A stretch of DNA of 64,000 nt from Fragilaria crotonensis (taxonomy: Eukaryota; Bacillariophyta; Fragilariophyceae; Fragilariales; Fragilariaceae), in the NCBI GenBank assembly GCA_022925895.1, contig JAKSYS010000094.1:62001-126000 (forward strand), given 5' to 3'. The translations under genes were made by a program, and so were the position numbers. Below the pieces are notes generated by a model that was given only the letters and a program-made list of their open reading frames with translations, made no database searches and had not been told where the DNA came from. Below, piece by piece: positions 41,401 to 52,859 of this stretch (its first letter is position 1; the number at the start of each line of letters is the position of its first letter).

Positions 41401-44060
41401 TTAAGGAAGATCATGACGACGATAGCTCAGGCCAAGATTCTCAAAGCAGCAGCAACGGTACTCCAACCGAGCAGGACGCAGGTTTCTCTCCACGTCTTGT
41501 TGCCGATTTGTTTAGAGGCATGAAGGATTCGCCCAACACAGTTGAATATCGAATTACCTGTTCGAATGTTTGTATCTATCTCGAAAAGATATTCGATTTG
41601 CTCGACCCACGTTTTGACAAAACGCTGGTTGTTCGTGATTCAACGAACGGAATTCACATCGAAGGCGCTGTTGAGGCTTTCTGCTTTGTCGAAGAAGATA
41701 TCATCCACTTGATCCGACGGGGTGCAGCTTGTCGAAAGCTAATTGGAAACAAGCTGGCAATCGACGCAAGTCGTTCCCACTCGATTCTGATTCTGAATGT
41801 AGAGCAACGCCACATTCAGTCGGGACGAGTACGTAAATCATACCTGCAACTTGTCGAGTTGGCTGGCTTCGAAGTTACATCGAAAGCAAAGGGCCAATCA
41901 TTGCAAGAAACCAAAATCATTCATAAGTCGTTCTCAGCACTGGGCAACGTCGTCAAAGCCCTTACCGAGGGCAATCCCAATGCTCCGTACCGAGAATCCA
42001 AATTGACAAGCATTGTGAAGGGGGCGCTTGGAGGAAATTGCAAGACTACGATGTTTATCACGGCATCTCCGAGTTCCTACCACATCTCTGAAACGATTAA
42101 TTCAATTCGACTTGGGCAGAGGATGCGACGTGTTACTAATCACCCGAGAGTGAATGTCGACGCCAGTGCCGAAAACTATCGTAAGTGGCTACTTGATAGT
42201 GAGGTGCGCCTCAACGAGCTTTCGGGGTTTGTTAAGTGCATGGCTGCGGAACTCGTCGAGGCGAATGAAAAGGACTTGGCGGTGAAAAACGGATTTTCCT
42301 CAGAAATTTGGAAATCTATTCTGGCCTTGGCAAACGAAGAAGAATCAAATGCTAATCCGTGTCGCAAGGCCTTGATACTCGACGAAGACGACTTTGTAGA
42401 GCCAGGTCAGCAGAAGTGGAGGGCACTGACGATTGAGCTAGCCAAGAGGCTACCCTCCGCAAAACTGCGTCACGTCATGATTGAGCGGGACCGTGCACAG
42501 AGTATTGTGAGTGATATTCAAAGCGAATCAGTGATTCTTCGACGTCAAAATGACCTTCTCGTTGCAGAAAAACGCAAAATCGAAGAACAGCTTGCTTCAG
42601 TCTACCGAGAAAACCGGGAGCTGACCCTTCAAATTTCTGAACTTACACACTACCGACAAATTGCGGAAAGTCGGGCCAGGGATGCAGTCGTCTTTTTAAG
42701 GTATATGCGAACTCTTTGCTGGAAGCTGCGCAAAGACATCGAATTGGACAGGCCCATTGATATAAGCGACATAACGGATTGTTTACAAGGTGCACCTGAT
42801 CTGACCGGGTTGGTGGACCTTGACACAATGATGGTCGAGAGCGGCTTCATTTTTAAAAAGGAGGTCGAAGTCGAAAAGGTTGAAAAGGAGTATTTCGACT
42901 ACCTCCAAAGAACGGGATTGATTATTGACGAAGAACAGGCCGCCGCCGAGGAAGAGGTAGACGAATTGGCCTTTTTGGATGATGGTCTTGGCTCTGTCAT
43001 GTCGGATAGTCGATGGCGCAAGGCTCAGACACCGCATGTCAGTCGATTGGATCGAAACGTGGATCGCATCGTCTCCAATGTCGACGAACCGCGACTGTCG
43101 ATAACCCAAGACACCTTTTTGGGACTTCCGATTCCTTGGTTGGCACCCAAACCACAGGACCGAATTTATCAAAACAAAGTAAGAGCTCAGGCCCAGGAGG
43201 GAATGCGCCACACTCGCGGAGAACGAGAATTGCTTCGCGATCTCCAGAACATGGCCAACAAATGCGTCGAGTTGCAAATGGAGCTTAATCAAGTCAGGCA
43301 GTTCATGGACTCATTGACAAACAAGTCAACAACACTCAAGATGAAAAATTTGACCCAAGAGTGTCTGCAACTGGCCAAAGAGCGAGACCGCGTGCTGCAC
43401 AATGCCAAAGCAGCGACTTGGAAGCTTCAAGAACTACACGTGGTCAATAAACTCCTTGTGAAACAGGCTGCCGAGTCGAAGGTGCAAATTGGTTTCCTTG
43501 AGGAGGGTTTCCAACGACTGCAGGAGTCCTTTCGTCTGTCAGTCCAGGAGAGCCTCCAAACCGATCAATCTCTGCACGACCGCGTCCGCGCGCTGCAGTC
43601 CATTGTTGATTCCCTTACTGGACCATTCCTCGAAGAATCGGACCACGACGACGATTCTGATAGCGACTCGGACGCTGATTCCATTGGCACGGCCAACCTC
43701 CTGCTGGCAAAGATCCACTTGCCTCTTCGCGGTCGCCAACCACCAGATCCTAGGTCCGTACCGTGCGGTGTAGTCCTAGTGGACCCCTCGGGTCCCCAAT
43801 CTGTCCGCCGCTGCCTCTCATACCGCCGTAGTTGTAAACGTTTGAAAAAGCGTCCCAGCTTCATGACCCACCGAGCGAGCAAGGTAATGCGCCGATCGTA
43901 CAAACTGGGAACGGCCTTGATCGGAGAGCACCGCGTCAAATTGCGGCGTGCGTACGAGCGTGGTAAAAAGCTCGTGTTGCCCGTCTTTTTGGATGATGAC
44001 GAGGAGTCACACTATACGGATGAAGAGGATGATCGCACAGGTGATTACACCACATATTGA
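38416..44060 (+). CDS. Kinesin with two motor domains
   Basis: Four exons, 38416-38553, 38831-39584, 39656-40816 and 40906-44060, with GT-AG introns of 277, 71 and 89 bp. All phases agree, giving 1735 residues. Motor 1 (residues 7 to about 440) has RVAFRVRP, a full P-loop GESGSGKT at 81-88 and a degenerate switch I (NASH, 299-302). Its switch II is DLANS (328-332), lacking the switch Gly. Motor 2 (about 755-1110) has VCVCLRLRP, P-loop GLAGSGKS at 832-839, switch I DASRSH and switch II ELAGFE (1002-1007). HKSFSALGNVVKAL and PYRESKLT, the microtubule-binding elements, are also present. A Ser-rich linker with a short coiled coil separates the motors, and long coiled coils and a basic, then acidic tail follow. 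The likely role is microtubule-based transport or spindle function. Motor 2 looks active; motor 1 may bind nucleotide without normal cycling. Confidence 0.85.
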
Positions 44061-44768
44061 ACGCTTGACCGTCACCGGTTTTTGATATGATAATAGTTCG
44101 AAGATTTGAGGTCGCATAACCTTTGCGTTTATACCTCTTGCGTGTAGGGGAGAGAGGGATGCTTGCCGAAGTCTACGTTGCTTTAAATGCTAAGTTGGTT
44201 GCGGCTGCCGTTTTTGTCCCGGTTTGCAAGATATTGCGCCGAAAGGGGAATGTAGAGTGTATCATCTGCGACGGCTTGGAGGGCCGTATGAAAGTCGTTC
44301 GATTGTCAATGAACATAGCAACATTTCATACCATTGCAGGTGCAGCACATCTCCCTGTGCAGGTCACACCTGTACCATGTGTTCTGCAAATGGATTGTAA
44401 ACTCCTTTAGTACCTCTATAGACCATATAGAGTCAATCATGACATATTATAATACCAGGTAGCACTTGTACTGAGGACAAGTATGCATACTTGGTTCGAT
44501 GGGGAATAGAGAATAGACAGTACAGTATAGAGTATAGAGCATGGAGTAGAATGTAGTATAGTAGTACTTGTACCAAGTACTCTACTCAATACAAGTATCA
44601 TACTCTGCCGGTAGTTCAAGTACCTGGTATAAGTACTACCGGTAGTACTCGGTCATTGTCAGAACTGTCAACCAAACAGCCCGTATCCACAAGAGCCAAC
44701 CAAAAAATTCCAACTCGACCGCTACCCCCCTTTAGTTCATCATTTCTTGACCAAAATTCATCAGCACC
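44061..44768. other. Intergenic with GTAC cluster 5' of Notchless
   Basis: No gene is seen; the frame at 44123-44410 has no recognisable features. From 44450 to 44660 palindromic words are dense (TAGTACTTGTACC, AAGTACTCTACTC, GTACTACCGGTAGTACTCGG), ending about 110 bp before the start codon. Confidence 0.5.
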
Positions 44769-46463
44769 ATGTCAGATTTTGACGCTTTCGCCACATCCAC
44801 AACTATCGCTGCAACGCGCGAAGAAAAGCGCCAGGGTGGAATTGCCTGGGCTGGATCTTTGGTTGGGTCACAGAACCCCAACAATTTAGGTTATCGCTAT
44901 TCGCATGCACACAAACGGTATAAGAAAGCGACTAATGATGACCAAGAAGACGATGCCTTGCCTGCCAATATGGTGGTGCAATTTCGCAATCGCGAGGGAC
45001 AAGAATTGGGAAAGACTTTGGATATCCCGACACAGTCGTCATTAGAAGATTTGTCAGCGTTAGTGCAAGCCTTATTGGAACAAAACGAAACCGAGAAGGT
45101 ACCCTATTCCTTTTACGCCAAGATGGAGCGCAATGGCGTACAAGAAGACGTGGAGATCACTACAGAAACGTTGGCCACATTCCTAAAACTCAACAAGGAA
45201 CACCTTTCTACCGAACACACTCTATTATTGACGTACCACCCCCTCGCTGTCTTTCGCGTCCGCCCCGTCACCCGCTGCACCGACACGCTCCCCGGTCACA
45301 CGGAAGCCATTCTGCACGTTTCGTTTTCTCCATCCGGCCACTTACTCGCGAGTGGTGGCGGCGACACGACAGTCCGATTCTGGACGGTCGCCACGGCCTT
45401 ACGCAAACACACGTCGGTCGGGCACAAGAACCATGTTCTGTGTACGGCATGGAGTCCGACAGGAGCGAGATTTTGCAGTGCAGATAAGAATGGAGTTGTC
45501 ATTCTGTGGGATCCAGTGACGGGGAAGATGGTGGGAAAGCCAATACGAGCGCATGTTCCCAAGTGGGTATCGAGCATTGCGTGGGAACCACTGCATAGAA
45601 ATGCTGCTGCTTCGACTTCCACTTCTAGTACGACTGTGGGTATTGACGAACGCTTTGCGACATCGTCCAAGGATGGGACGGTCAAGATTTGGAATGCCCG
45701 CACACAGGCGCGATTGGCCACATTGCAAGGCCATTCGGATGCGGTCGAGTGTGTCAAATGGGGTGGTGCAGGATTGATTTACACCGCCAGTCGGGATCGG
45801 ACCATCAAGGTGTGGTCGGCGGACCAAAACGATTTGGGCAAATTGGTGCGCACGTTGTGCGGTCACGCCCATCGGATCAACACGCTGGCGCTCAGCAGCG
45901 ATGCCGTGTGTCGGACGGGACCGTACGATCATCGGGGACAGTATTATCAGGGCAATGAAAATCTGGTAGAGGCGGCGAAACAAAAGTATGCCGATGTCAT
46001 GGGAGGTGAACCCGAGCGGCTGATGAGTGGTAGCGATGATTTTACGCTTTTCTTGTGGTCACCGACAGAAAGCAAGCACCCGATCAAACGATTGACGGGA
46101 CATCAGCAGGCAGTGAATCACATTGTCTTCTCACCCGATGGAGGTCGATACATTGCGTCGGCGTCGTTCGATAAGAAGATCAAGATTTGGAATGGTAAAA
46201 CGGGCGATTTTCTGTACACGCTAACAGGTCACGTGGGATCTGTGTATCAGGTAGCATGGAGTCCGGACGGTCGCTTCCTTGTATCGGCTAGTAAGGATAG
46301 TACAGCTAAATTGTGGGAAATTGACGGTGGCAAGAAACCCAAGGGTGCCAAGGAGACCCTCCCCGGGCATTACGACGAAGTGTATGCCCTAGACTGGAGT
46401 CCCAATGGAGCTGCAGTGGCGACGGGAAGTAAGGACCGAACTATCAAGATATGGAAATGCTGA
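44769..46463 (+). CDS. NLE1: Notchless / Rsa4 homologue, WD40 ribosome-assembly factor
   Basis: Single exon, 564 residues. After a leader, the NLE domain (about 66-140) begins MVVQFRNREGQELGKTLDIP and includes FLKLNKEHLSTEH. From about 165 to the end are eight WD40 blades with typical GH...WD ends (LPGHTEAILHVSFSP, DTTVRFWTV, HKNHVLCTAWSP, DKNGVVILWDP, KDGTVKIWNA, DRTIKVWSA, FDKKIKIWNG, KDRTIKIWKC). NLE1/Rsa4 docks on pre-60S particles, and its NLE domain binds the MIDAS domain of Rea1/midasin, which strips it off late in nucleolar/nuclear 60S maturation. The length and blade number fit the family. A 30-residue low-complexity insert (TSTSSTTVG) sits in one blade loop. Confidence 0.93.
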   Translation: MSDFDAFATSTTIAATREEKRQGGIAWAGSLVGSQNPNNLGYRYSHAHKRYKKATNDDQEDDALPANMVVQFRNREGQELGKTLDIPTQSSLEDLSALVQALLEQNETEKVPYSFYAKMERNGVQEDVEITTETLATFLKLNKEHLSTEHTLLLTYHPLAVFRVRPVTRCTDTLPGHTEAILHVSFSPSGHLLASGGGDTTVRFWTVATALRKHTSVGHKNHVLCTAWSPTGARFCSADKNGVVILWDPVTGKMVGKPIRAHVPKWVSSIAWEPLHRNAAASTSTSSTTVGIDERFATSSKDGTVKIWNARTQARLATLQGHSDAVECVKWGGAGLIYTASRDRTIKVWSADQNDLGKLVRTLCGHAHRINTLALSSDAVCRTGPYDHRGQYYQGNENLVEAAKQKYADVMGGEPERLMSGSDDFTLFLWSPTESKHPIKRLTGHQQAVNHIVFSPDGGRYIASASFDKKIKIWNGKTGDFLYTLTGHVGSVYQVAWSPDGRFLVSASKDSTAKLWEIDGGKKPKGAKETLPGHYDEVYALDWSPNGAAVATGSKDRTIKIWKC

Positions 46464-47670
46464 GCGCTGTACCTCTTATTTGTGTGTACAGGTCGCATAG
46501 CCGAAAACTGATGGTTTTGGCAGCGGAAAGACACGCTAATATTGGACAGATCTTCACTGATACACTCGCGAATATCCTAGTGTGAACTAATACTGCAACG
46601 TTGCATAGCTCTTGCATTCTTGCATTACATTACGAGAAGCTTGGGGTCGGACAGCGTCACAACTTAGGAATGTACACCCATGCCAGCTGGTGATAGAGTG
46701 ATTGCAACTATAATACGCTTCCTTCCTTGGCCAGAGTCCGACGCCTCCAAATCTTCTCCATCCGATACCCTCGTATCTCAAATATCTAGTGGAGGCTCTG
46801 AAAGAACTGTAGGAAAACGAGCTACTCCGGTCTCTACCGGTATGGCAGATTCAGTGCAAGGAGCAATTGATTCGGATTGCCATATGGAACACGATGATTG
46901 GTTGGGATCTGAGTCGTGGCCTCATGATTCATGATCGGTGGGCGATGCACCAATTTCGACAGTTGTTCGAGAGCACGTTCCGCCTGTTCTACGCGAGGCT
47001 CCAGATGATCCGACGAGCCACGACTTGAAATGCAATCGCCAGTGGTCGAATTGGATGTCCGTAAATTCACTGCCGCGCGACCTTGTCTGCTTCCTGATCG
47101 TTCCTACGCAGCTTTGCAACTGTAACCTGTAAGTTCACACATGACACATGATATAATTCTAAGCCCATGTATACATTTCATTTGTTTGACGTGACGAAAG
47201 TAACGAACTGCGAGGAGCACGGTTCGGTTCTTAGGAGTGCTTATGTCCTTCTCACAAGTAGAAATTCACGAACTATCATACCAGAGCAATCCAAGACTTA
47301 ATCTCAAATGTCATTTTACATAGAGCAGCTACCGGTCCAGTATGCATAGTAAACTTACAGGGGAGTAGGAAGTATGTAGTACCGGTACTCGTACCTCGTA
47401 GTCCGACTTCAGGGTACTATACAGTACTTGTATGTACCTGAACCAGGAACTCTGGTACAAGTGTGCATACTCTCCCAGAAGGTCAAATGCCTCTCGTACT
47501 TATAGTTAGCTGTGAAGTTGTGATTTGGAGAAGTTGAAGGTTGTGAACAGAGGTCCTTGTTTGCGTTTATTTCGTTCTCGTTTATTCCAGATTCAGTTGC
47601 ACTTCATCCTTGACCAGTAACCTTTCTTGACTGAGTACTCTGTTTTAACAACCACAAACGAGTCTTTCCC
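46464..47670. other. Intergenic with GTAC cluster 5' of the Roc-COR gene
   Basis: Short frames at 46680-46934 and on the opposite strand have no recognisable features. The palindrome cluster at 47330-47480 (AGTACCGGTACTCGTACC, ACAGTACTTGTATGTACC) lies 200-340 bp before the ATG. Confidence 0.45.
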
Positions 47671-50600
47671 ATGGACAATACTACTAGCACCTCGACGGCA
47701 ACTGCGACAGCGACAGCGACCGCAGCACTTGCGAGTGTACCACAATCGCAATCCCCACCGACGTTATTGCGAGAATGGACTTATCATACCAGCAACAGCA
47801 GCAATATCAGAACAGGAGAAATAGAAACGTCAGAAACACCAACAAGAACAGCATCAGCAACTGCGACTGCAACGTCGACTTCGACATCGTTAGAAGAAGC
47901 ATCCGTTCCAGTCGCACCAGCCGTTGTTCTACCATCGTCTGGGTTGCTTCGAAGCGAAGAGAAGGAGCGTCGTTACAATTATCCAGTCGCAACGTTTGTT
48001 TCCAATCTCGTTCGTCAATACGGCGGTGAATCCTTTGCTGCGCATGCAACAACGACTGTCTTTGCAAATGACAATCAGAATGACCGTCTGCATCAGAATG
48101 GAAACACCCCTCAACAACAACATGATCAGAATTTAGATCGCAATCTCAACGACCAATCTCACCCACAACTGCAACGCCAGGGACGGGCAACTTTAGAAGA
48201 GGCAGAGTACCTCATTGTTGACGGAGATTTGATTGTCGTGCCGAGTCATAGTACCACAACTGCAACAAGCACCAGCACAAGCAACAGCAGCAACAACATC
48301 AATGCTGTTTCCGATCGCGAAGGAATCACAGCAACAGCAACAACAACAACAACAACAACAACGCGCGAATTGTCCGAACAAGATCCGCTACTAGATCCAC
48401 AATCAAGAAAAAACAAATTCAAATTGAAACCGCGTCTCAAGGGAATCCGCAAGTGGATCAAGAAACGAGCCACAAGAGTTGTCGAGGATGAACCGAATCT
48501 GACGTCGACATCGTCGGCAAGCACCCCCACAGCTTCCGCAGCGGCTGCGACAGCTCCACTCACTAGTTCAGCCGCTTCTCTTCCACCGCCATTGCAGCCG
48601 TCACCTCCACGGACCTTGTCCTCGCAACCAGTGGGTGCTGCCAAGAAAAAGTCAGCAAAAGTGCAGAGACGTCGAACCTGGAATACCAGTCGTACGGAAC
48701 CGCCTCTTTCAGACGAGGAGGATCCCCGTAATTCGACTGCTGCCGTTGCATCGTTGTCAGCACCACTCGATTTCCAATCGCAATCTTCGGATGCACTATC
48801 TCAAGGATTTCTAGACTTTGGACTTGCAACATCATCGTTACACCATCAGCAGCTCGACACCATGCATCACGATGCCCTCGCATCATTTCCTCCCGACCAC
48901 CATTCCGATCGTCACTTACATCCCATGTTGGCCCCCACCATTATTGATGAGGCGGCAATCGTATCATCGGACGATAACTCTGCCGCAGCCGCCGTTAATG
49001 CACTTTTTGTGGGCAACGTGGAACAAGTATTGGAGTCGGGAGTCTTGACAAACGTGGCACCCGCGGTGGCCTTTGTCGAATCCGACAAAAATGATGATTA
49101 CTACTGGTACAAGAAGGACAATGAAAAAATGTTGCAAGAAGAAATTACCCTCGATAGTATGCTGCAACTAGCCCGCCATGAATCATCATCGGAAGAGGAA
49201 GAAATATTGGAATGCGCAACCACTGCCGCAGACAACACTCCAACCATGAAACGACCGCCCCGACCCAAAGTCGGTGATGACACAGACGAGCATTTTTCCA
49301 AGCCGCTCTCGGAAGCGACAACCCTAGACGCACATGTTTGGAACGATACGCTCAAGGTTGTGCTCGTCGGAAGTGGCGGCGCCGCCGACAAGTCTGCTCT
49401 CGGCCGTGCCTTGGCGGGCAAACGACCCAAACGTCCCAAACAACAACAGGCACAGTTCTACTGCTACGACTCGCAATTGGGAGTCGACGTTCATACCTGG
49501 ACCTGCCGTCCGGAAGGATTACGATTTAGCCTGTGGGACGTGTACTCCCAGCATGCTGCGGGGAAGCACCCAGCGACGCAATCGCTCTTCTTTTCAGCAA
49601 ACACGCTCTATGTTCTCTTGTGGGATCTGGGCGTGAGGACCGTATCGACGACAGCCACCACCAAATATGCTAGTTTGAGTGGTAGTCAGGCTGGGATGCC
49701 GTTGTCTGCTCGGAGGATGACAATGATGGACGAGGAAGGCGATGATGACGATGATGAGGACGACGATGATGATTTCATGCTCGAAGAATCGATTCGCGCT
49801 GCCGATCGAGCATTGGAATTGGACATTTCCGATCACGTCCTTTCCTGGTTGGACCCCATGGCCTATCGCGGTGCTTCCATTTTGCCTGTTGTCATCGTTT
49901 CGGATGCCTGCAATGCCTTGTCTCAAACGGAAATCGAACGTCGTTGCAGCATGTTGCAGTCGCTCTTGATGGAACACCCTGCATTCAAAGGAGTGGGCGC
50001 TCCGCATTTAATTTTTGGAGACCATGATTCAATTGTCAGAGTAGTGTTGGACACCGGCGAGGGTGTGCCAGAATTGCAAGAAATGATTCATGCGATTGGG
50101 AAAGAAGGTCTTTCCGCACATTGGAACGTCCGTCGATCCAATCATTGTGGAAGTCAATCAGACGATACGGCGATTGAAGAAAGATCATAAGGTGATCTTG
50201 CTGGACCATCTGATGAGTGAAATCAAATCGAGGTTGGAGGTTGAACAAGTTCAAGATGCGCTTGACTTCTTATCCAGCATTGGTGAAATCCTGTATTATG
50301 GCAATTCAACGGATGAAATCTTGTCGAGATTCGTGATTTTGAGTCGAAAGTGGCTCGTCTCGGCACTTTCTTGCATTCTCCGACCTGATTTGCAACGCGA
50401 ACTCGATGAAACTCGTCGCTTCATGAACCTTCAATGTGTGTATTCCGGTGAAGCCTTCAATGAAAGTGACGTCGTCCAAACGCTCTTGCAGGGAACAAAC
50501 TCGAGTTGTCCGATTCTCAGCGCCAAGGACTCGGCCATGTTGTGGAAATCCATGAGCTTCATGCGGGAAGCAGCCGACCGGACCGCTCAGCTTTCGGAAG

Positions 50601-52393
50601 CGTCAACAACGATGTACGACTTTTTGGAACGTCTCTTGGTGTACAGCGGTATTTTTATGCCGCTTACTGTGTCCGCTGAACCGACCTACTTTGTTCCATC
50701 ACTCCTTGATACGGCCGCCGCAGCCGGTGTTTGGACCTACAAATCGAGCGAATCGTGGATGACAACGCTGTGCCATTCCTGGTTGCTGCGAGACGGCGCA
50801 CCCTCCAACATCATGGAACACGTCACCACGAGCCTTTTGCAGGATTTGTACGAGTTCTCGCACACTTTCCAGGGTGCCACCGTCAAACCAATCCAACACC
50901 CAAAAATGTACCCGCTAGGAGCCCACTCCATGGCAGAATTTATGGACTCTCATGATCACCAAGCTATTGGTCGCATCAAGATTCACCAGGTAGTGTGTTG
51001 GAAATCCTGCCTTTTGGTCAAGATCGGGACAGTCTTTGCCGACGCCGGCCAAAAGGAACTACGCGAATCCTTCACCGAAATTTTCGTCGCACTTGTGGAC
51101 GAGCAGTCGGAATACTGCGTGGCGACGCGGAACATGAGCAACAGCATGAAGCGACTAATCGTCTGCGGCAAGGGGCAAGTTGGACACGACGGACGCAAAT
51201 TGTGGCAGGGAGGATTTTCTCTCGTTCTGGATTCGCTCAAGGCCTCCTTGGCCGATGCAACCGGGTGCCGCCGAGAGGTGGTCTGCCCCGAGTGTTTGGC
51301 CCATGCGCACCCGAGCGTGGCTGGAACATGGAGCTGGGATACAGTCCAGGCTGCCAATGAGACTGGTAATGCCGGAGTCCGGTGCACACGAGGTCATTTG
51401 GTAGACACCAACTTACTTTGCGGGGTCTGCAGTACATCTTCGAAACTGCTCCCCCCTGAAGCTCACATTCACCCTCCTCGACATCGAAGGGCCGTGTCGA
51501 AACTCCTGCACAGTGTCGTGGTGGTGGCACTCTGGGACGTGAATGCGCAAGAGATTCGAAGCGTCGGGTCTGGATTCATCGTGGACAAGAAGCTCGGCCT
51601 CATCGTGACAGCTGGTCACATTCTCTTTGACATGGCCCCCGGTCGCAAGTTTGGCACTCCCTACTTCGGATTCTCAAATGCCAAGGTCGTGATAGGAGTT
51701 ATTGACGCAGACGGTCGACACAACGCAGTGTTTCGGTACTTTGCTGAAATTTTGGCTCATGACATTCGTAATGTCGATGCGTGTGTTTTGCGAATCACCA
51801 CAAAACTTGAAAAAGATGTTGATGGCGAAGATTGTGGCAGCCAACCAGAGCTGCCATTGAACAACAACGTGAGGAACGAACGGCTACCTCAGTTGAGAAT
51901 GACAAGAACGTTCGAACTGGAAGAAACGGTTCGTATCTTGGGTTTCAACCAAGGCGGCGAAGGTGTGTTAGAGCAAGGGAAACATGTGAATCGGTGCGCA
52001 GACTTTGCCAAGGGCTACATTTGCAAGAGGTTTACCAACATGGGCAGTGACGACAGCAGTACTTCTTCGAAAGGGTCGTCGTCTAGTCTGTCATTGAGTG
52101 GAGGCGGCGGCAATGGCGACCGGAAGGAGAGCACATCGACTTCTACAACGGCTACAAGTGGTTGCAGCACTTCCATTGGTGCATACTTTGTACCGCGTGA
52201 AGAAATCGTTGTAATGTGTCCCACCATCAGTGGTCACAGCGGAGGACCCTGTGTCAACGACGAAGGTCGAGTGGTTGGCATACTGAGCCGCGCGGATTCA
52301 GTTGACCGGCAACGGTGTTACCTGGTCCCGACAACGGAAATCAAGGACCTGGTTAACAAGGCCAAGATAGTCTTGGAAAGCTTTCCGTCGTAG
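47671..52393 (+). CDS. Roc-COR (ROCO) protein fused to a trypsin-like serine protease; one frame break
   Basis: The first frame (47671-50190) has about 550 residues of Ser/Thr/Ala/Gln low complexity, then a Roc GTPase-like domain (KVVLVGSGGAADKSALGRA, where Asp replaces the P-loop Gly before Lys; LRFSLWDVYSQ; LYVLLWDLG; LPVVIVSDACNAL). The second frame (50090-52393) continues with the COR domain (FPHIGTSVDP, ILYYGN, FVILSRKWLVSAL). It then has a Cys/His region (CPECLAHAH, CTRGHLVDTNLLCGVC) and a chymotrypsin-fold protease. There His510 lies in IVTAGHIL, Asp558 or 563 in DIRNVDACVL, and Ser717 in GHSGGPC (numbering from 50090). The frames overlap, and one extra base in the A/G run at 50099-50109 would explain the break. 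The joined protein would be about 1570 residues. Roc-COR proteins are intracellular signalling GTPases; a C-terminal protease is unusual. Confidence 0.8.
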
Positions 52394-52859
52394 ATGGCGA
52401 TGAGAATCTGCTAAAATCATTTCGATGAGACGTGAAATGTCGCAGTACGGATGAGTCACGTCTTAACTACTAATGGTGCTACGTCATACAGTCGAAATTT
52501 ATTAAGGAATACTGAATGCCCTCGCCGGATGAGCATACCCTGATGGGCAGCATGTTGATGCTTATGAAAGAGTAAAAAGTCAGAAATAGGTCCTCGATAT
52601 CTCTCCTGAGTCCTGAATATGGCACAGTAGTCAGTAGTATCGTACCATATAGACCATATATGATACCATACGTAGCATAGTGTCTGTGTACCGGTGTACC
52701 CCTCCGAGTATGATAGCAGGCCCGACGTTAATCGTGTTTGGGAAATTCGAGGAGCATATGAGAAGCAACAATCACGCGAGCAGATGCGAACACCATGTTT
52801 TAGTCGCGAAACCTCGAACAACACAAATCCCTTCAATACGAAAACGTATACGCACCACA
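52394..52859. other. 5' flank of hydrolase copy 1
   Basis: The frame is open upstream of the start, but the conserved N-terminus of the two copies begins at the ATG at 52860. Palindromic words occur at 52635-52710 (CGTACCATATAGACC, GTGTACCGGTGTACC). Confidence 0.45.

Noticed and set aside
46680-47070. Short overlapping frames upstream of the Roc-COR gene
   Set aside because: Acidic low-complexity content on both strands and no recognisable features.
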